Positions 33,255-36,475 of a DNA stretch of 36,475 bases are shown piece by piece. Source of the stretch: CAZFLY01 sp964519995 (GTDB lineage: Bacteria > Planctomycetota > Phycisphaerae > Sedimentisphaerales > Anaerobacaceae); assembly GCA_964519995.1 (NCBI GenBank), contig CAZFLY010000027.1, forward strand, positions 1 to 36,475, read 5' to 3'. The stretch's first letter is position 1. Every line of letters begins with the position of its first letter. The position numbers were made by a program, and so were the translations under genes. The notes below the pieces were generated by a model, which saw only the letters and a list, made by a program, of their open reading frames with translations, was not told the origin of the DNA and made no database searches.

Positions 33255-34049
33255 TTATCCATAATACGAGCAGTATGTCCTGTCGGTTTCCCAGACAGTG
33301 ATGCAATGCAGTGCGTCGGCGAACTTCCCTACAAGCCTGTTCCATGCAAAGGCTGCAATGTTTTCGACGGTCGGATTGCTTTTACTAAACTCATCAATAT
33401 CTACATTTAGATTCTTGTGATCTACTGCTTTTATCAGCTCCTCATCCACCACTTTTTCAAAGTCGCCTATGCACAGACGGTTTTGCTTTGTCGGCTTTTT
33501 TATCGTGACCTCAACAATATAATTGTGTCCATGTCCTGTTGGGTTCGCACATTTTCCGAAAACCTCGAAATTGCGCTCGTCGGAAAAGTCTTCATTCCAT
33601 AGCTTATGTGTTGCAGCAAATTCAAATTTCTCACTGAAATAAAGCATCTTGAGATCCTCCGAGTCTATTTTAATCTGCCTAAAAGGATTCAGCTTTAAAC
33701 TCAGACTACTTAAGTTAGCTGCCCCGAATTGATTTGACAGCTTACGGCCAGCCGATTGCAGAAGCTCAGCTAACGCCAAGAGCCCAATATGTTTTCCCGC
33801 ACGGAAATCCCGTCTTACCTGTTTTGTAAAAATCGGGACTACAAGTTCACGAACAGCTTTGTCGATATCGGTGACATTTACAACAAATCCAGTCGCAAAG
33901 TTCACTTCACCAGCTAACTCCACAGTTAACTCGAAGAATATTGCTAATCCCTCACCCGCAGGCTTGGATGCAAAGGAATTAAACCCCAAGCTGTCTTCCG
34001 GTAAGAAAGGATTGATTGAAAACCGTACCCGTCTGGCCAGTTTATGCAT
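33255..34049 (-). CDS. Tandem-domain 6-pyruvoyl-tetrahydropterin synthase-like protein
   Basis: A 264-residue protein. Residues 135-264 are a full PTPS domain: Zn ligands His148 (AATHKLW), His173 and His175 in C-x5-HGH (FGKCANPTGHGHNY, Cys167 the catalytic residue), VDHKNLN and the pterin-anchoring Glu254 (VWETDRTYCSYYG). The C-x5-HGH spacing is that of biopterin-type PTPS; the queuosine enzyme QueD has C-x3-HGH. Residues 1-125 resemble a second PTPS copy that lacks all Zn and catalytic residues, perhaps needed for assembly. It starts 12 bp after folE with AGGGG at 8 bases, so both are cotranscribed and their products act in sequence on GTP to dihydroneopterin triphosphate to pyruvoyl-tetrahydropterin. 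Confidence 0.85.
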   Translation of the reverse strand: MHKLARRVRFSINPFLPEDSLGFNSFASKPAGEGLAIFFELTVELAGEVNFATGFVVNVTDIDKAVRELVVPIFTKQVRRDFRAGKHIGLLALAELLQSAGRKLSNQFGAANLSSLSLKLNPFRQIKIDSEDLKMLYFSEKFEFAATHKLWNEDFSDERNFEVFGKCANPTGHGHNYIVEVTIKKPTKQNRLCIGDFEKVVDEELIKAVDHKNLNVDIDEFSKSNPTVENIAAFAWNRLVGKFADALHCITVWETDRTYCSYYG

Positions 34050-34061
34050 AATCAGGCCCCT

Positions 34062-34646
34062 TTATTTTCTGCCGTTATGCATAAGGCTCAGAACCTCATT
34101 TCGACTTTTAGGGTCTCTTCTGAATATTCCACGAAGTGCAGATGTCACCATTACTGAGCCCGGCTTTTTTATCCCGCGAATAGTCATGCAGCTATGCGAG
34201 GCTTCAAGAACAACGGCGACGCCTTGCGGTTTTAAGTTACTCATTATGAAATCTGCTATCTGGTATGTGAGTCTTTCCTGAGATTGCAGTCTGCGCGCAA
34301 AACAGTCTACAATACGAGCTAACTTGCTGACCCCGAGCACTCCACCCTTGGGCAAATAAGCAACGTGAGCAGATCCAATGAACGGCAGCAAATGATGCTC
34401 ACAAAGGCTGAAAAATGGTATGTTGCGAAGCAACACAATCTCATCATAATTCTCAGCGAAGATACTGCGAAGATGCTGCTTAGGATCGTCATGCATTCCA
34501 CTCAAGAGCTCCGTATACATTCTTGCAACGCGATCAGGTGTCTTACTAAGTCCCTCACGGTCAATATTTTCACCCACTGCAAGGAGTATTTCTCTCACCG
34601 CGTTACTGATTTGTTCTGTGTCGATTTTTTCTTGTCTATCTTTCAT
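34062..34646 (-). CDS. folE: GTP cyclohydrolase I
   Basis: A 194-residue enzyme that turns GTP into 7,8-dihydroneopterin triphosphate, the first step of folate, pterin and queuosine synthesis. Zn ligands are Cys82 and His85 (SLCEHHLLPF) and Cys153 (HSCMTIRG). The family signature GSAHVAYLPKGGVLGVSKLARI is intact. Length is normal for bacterial FolE. The adjacent PTPS suggests a tetrahydropterin route besides folate. It begins 64 bp after pepA, in the same direction. Confidence 0.97.
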   Translation of the reverse strand: MKDRQEKIDTEQISNAVREILLAVGENIDREGLSKTPDRVARMYTELLSGMHDDPKQHLRSIFAENYDEIVLLRNIPFFSLCEHHLLPFIGSAHVAYLPKGGVLGVSKLARIVDCFARRLQSQERLTYQIADFIMSNLKPQGVAVVLEASHSCMTIRGIKKPGSVMVTSALRGIFRRDPKSRNEVLSLMHNGRK

Positions 34647-34710
34647 TGCTATAACCTACAAGTGAGATATTTTGCCCTCAAGCCGGTGTTACCCGACGGC
34701 CTGTTACGAC

Positions 34711-36252
34711 TCAACTCTTGTGCCCAGCCAAGCTCATCAGATAGTTCGTAAGCAGCCTGACTCCGAAGCCGCTCGAGCCTTGCGCTGCAAAATCGTTTGG
34801 TTTCTCAAATACATCCACTCCTGCGATATCCAGATGCGCCCACTTTGTCTGACCTACAAACTGTCTCAAGAACGACGCTGCCGTACATGCTCCACCCCAT
34901 TTGCTGCCAATATTCTTCAAGTCAGCTACTTTGCTCTTCATCTCATCGGCGTACTCATCTCCGCTGGGCATAGCCCAGACATGCTCACCGCTTCCCTCCG
35001 CAGCTCTTTGAAGCTGCTTTATCAGTTTATCATCGTTACCAAATAATCCAGCCTTGTTCCTGCCAAGCGCAACCATACATGCCCCCGTCAATGTCGCTAT
35101 ATCGATAATGATATCGCATTTTTGCTTAACCGCATACGCAAGTGCGTCACACAGTATCATCCTGCCTTCGGCGTCGGTATTTAACACTTCAACAGTCTTA
35201 CCGCTAAATGTCGTGATAATATCACCGGGACGATAGCTTGTTCCACTCGGTAGGTTCTCTGCAGAAGGAATTAGGCCCAGGACATTTAGTGGAAGCTGCA
35301 ATTCTGCAACAACTCGCATCACAGCCAAAACGGCAATACCACCCGTTTTATCAAATTTCATGTGGTCCATAGTTTTTGCAGGTTTGATGCTTAGTCCACC
35401 CGAATCAAAGGTAATTGCCTTACCAACCAGCGCAATTTTTGGCTGACGAGTTGCCGCTTTGTTGGCAGGGCTGTATTTCAAGATAATAAATCTTGGTTTA
35501 TTTTGCGAGCCGGAGCCGACCGCCAGCAAGCCGCCCATACCCTTTGCCGCTAACTGCTTATCGTCGAAAATCGTGCAGCCAAGACCTTTTGTACGTCTGG
35601 CCAATTCTCTTGCGATATTCGCCAATTGCGGTGGGCCAATTACATTAGCCGGCCGATTTGCCAGTGTCCGGGCATAGCTCTGGGTTTTGCCAACTATCGT
35701 TCCGCTTAAAACTCCCTTATTCAATTTTTTGATTTTTACGGAATCAAAGTCAATTATCTCAGCTTTTATCGACTCTAAACGCCCGTTTTCGCTTTCAGTA
35801 ACAAATTCATCATAACAGTAGCTGCCAAAATATACTCCTTCTGCTATCGCTCCGGCCATGGCAGCGAGTTCAAAACGCTGACCAAAAGCGTTGTGCAATA
35901 CCAGGCTGATAACCCCCGCCTTCTTTTCCACAGCGGTCATGGCAGCATTGGCCGCTGCTCTGCGGACTGTATCGAGTGTAGCCTTTTTCCTTTCGCCTAA
36001 GCCGGCCAGCAGCAACCTCTTTGCCGCGATCTTTTCATTACCATAGATAATCGCATGCGTTCCCAGCTTTGCTTTGAAGTCGCCCAACTTGAGTAACCGT
36101 TCAATCGCACCATCGAGCTTCCTGTCGAGGTTTTCAGTCAATTTGTCCAGCCTTGTTGTATCTGAGAAAAGACCCACTACAAGCATATCTGTTTTGCACT
36201 TGCTGGGTTCGATCCTGTGCGTAGTAAGCTCTATGTCGATAATTTCTTTCAT
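34711..36252 (-). CDS. pepA: Leucyl aminopeptidase (M17)
   Basis: A 513-residue cytosolic metallopeptidase that removes N-terminal residues. The catalytic domain (from about 190) has VGKAITFDSGGLSIKP with Lys278, Asp283 and Lys290, Asp301 in FDKTGG, and the signature NTDAEGRM (358-365, metal ligands Asp360 and Glu362), the two-metal centre of family M17. The N-terminal domain is the usual alpha/beta one. ATG 36252 overlaps the stop of prfB (ATGA), so the two genes are translationally coupled. Confidence 0.96.
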   Translation of the reverse strand: MKEIIDIELTTHRIEPSKCKTDMLVVGLFSDTTRLDKLTENLDRKLDGAIERLLKLGDFKAKLGTHAIIYGNEKIAAKRLLLAGLGERKKATLDTVRRAAANAAMTAVEKKAGVISLVLHNAFGQRFELAAMAGAIAEGVYFGSYCYDEFVTESENGRLESIKAEIIDFDSVKIKKLNKGVLSGTIVGKTQSYARTLANRPANVIGPPQLANIARELARRTKGLGCTIFDDKQLAAKGMGGLLAVGSGSQNKPRFIILKYSPANKAATRQPKIALVGKAITFDSGGLSIKPAKTMDHMKFDKTGGIAVLAVMRVVAELQLPLNVLGLIPSAENLPSGTSYRPGDIITTFSGKTVEVLNTDAEGRMILCDALAYAVKQKCDIIIDIATLTGACMVALGRNKAGLFGNDDKLIKQLQRAAEGSGEHVWAMPSGDEYADEMKSKVADLKNIGSKWGGACTAASFLRQFVGQTKWAHLDIAGVDVFEKPNDFAAQGSSGFGVRLLTNYLMSLAGHKS

Positions 36253-36475
36253 ATTTTTGCCTTCTTTTCAGGTTTCAACTTTTCGTTCTTACTCAGATGC
36301 TTGGCTCTATACCGCAGATAGCTTTCGATGAATCCATCGAGATCACCGTCAAGCACAGCCTGAATATTGCCCACTTGGAACTGGGTGCGGTGGTCTTTGA
36401 CCATCTGATAAGGTTGCATAACGTAGCTTCGTATCTGATTTCCCCAGGCAATTTCACCTTTATCGCCGTAGAGCT
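36249..36475 (-). CDS. prfB: Peptide chain release factor 2, C-terminal part
   Basis: Only the last 74 codons are in the window; the gene runs off the right edge. The sequence has the RF2 C-terminal pattern WGNQIRSYV, QPYQMVKDHRT, VLDGDLDGFIESYL and a basic Lys-rich tail. RF2 ends translation at UGA and UAA. The GGQ and SPF motifs and any programmed frameshift site would lie outside the window. Its TGA overlaps the ATG of pepA. Confidence 0.93.
   Translation of the reverse strand, partial: LYGDKGEIAWGNQIRSYVMQPYQMVKDHRTQFQVGNIQAVLDGDLDGFIESYLRYRAKHLSKNEKLKPEKKAKI

Overview
The window looks like a chromosomal piece of a Phycisphaerae-like planctomycete, probably anaerobic or sediment-associated. 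This is inferred from the mix of families: two exported proteins with VPEP sorting tails, two proteins (one broken) ending in paired dockerin/EF-hand motifs, a TIGR03790-type exported protein, a ThiD2-ThiE fusion, a KamA-family radical SAM protein, and many GTG and TTG starts. No rRNA, CRISPR array, transposase or phage gene was seen.

Layout. Positions 1-260 hold a 175-bp inverted-repeat element and a terminator. Positions 283-1904 encode two PEP-CTERM proteins, followed by about 1 kb without a convincing gene. ThiD2-ThiE (2944-3996) and a membrane LTA-synthase-like sulfatase-fold enzyme (4748-6739) come next. A second inverted-repeat element, tRNA-Ser(CGA) and glutamine-dependent NAD+ synthetase (nadE) fill 6961-9131. 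A membrane-anchored fusion of a SagB-type nitroreductase and a DJ-1/PfpI domain, a VanZ-like protein, a TIGR03790 protein and a KamA-like enzyme occupy 9169-13814.

Positions 13856-30358 are one long minus-strand surface-polysaccharide locus. In transcription order it has an NAD-dependent sugar epimerase/decarboxylase, gmd and fcl (GDP-mannose to GDP-L-fucose), a multispanning DUF2723-type glycosyltransferase, a methyltransferase, a Wzx-like flippase, a second methyltransferase, an APH-fold kinase, a Wzy-like polymerase/ligase, two GT4 glycosyltransferases, a frameshifted dockerin gene, a third GT4, two acyltransferase-like proteins and a PglC-like initiating sugar transferase. This makes a nearly complete Wzx/Wzy-type pathway for a fucose-containing, probably methylated and acylated glycan. 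Export and chain-length genes (Wza, Wzc, Wzz) are not in the window.

After about 620 bp without an intact gene comes a secreted ADP-ribosylglycohydrolase-fold protein with a discoidin-like domain and a dockerin tail (30985-33252). The right edge is a minus-strand group reading prfB (3' end only), pepA, folE and a tandem-domain pyruvoyl-tetrahydropterin synthase.

The most interesting signal cuts across genes. A small palindromic repeat of 36-39 bp occurs four times, in both orientations: once nested in the left-end element, once between gmd and fcl, and twice inside reading frames (fcl and the DUF2723 glycosyltransferase). In both genes it has a length divisible by three and adds a 12-13-residue Pro/Gly/Ala-rich peptide. 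It resembles in behaviour the protein-invading palindromic elements of Rickettsia.
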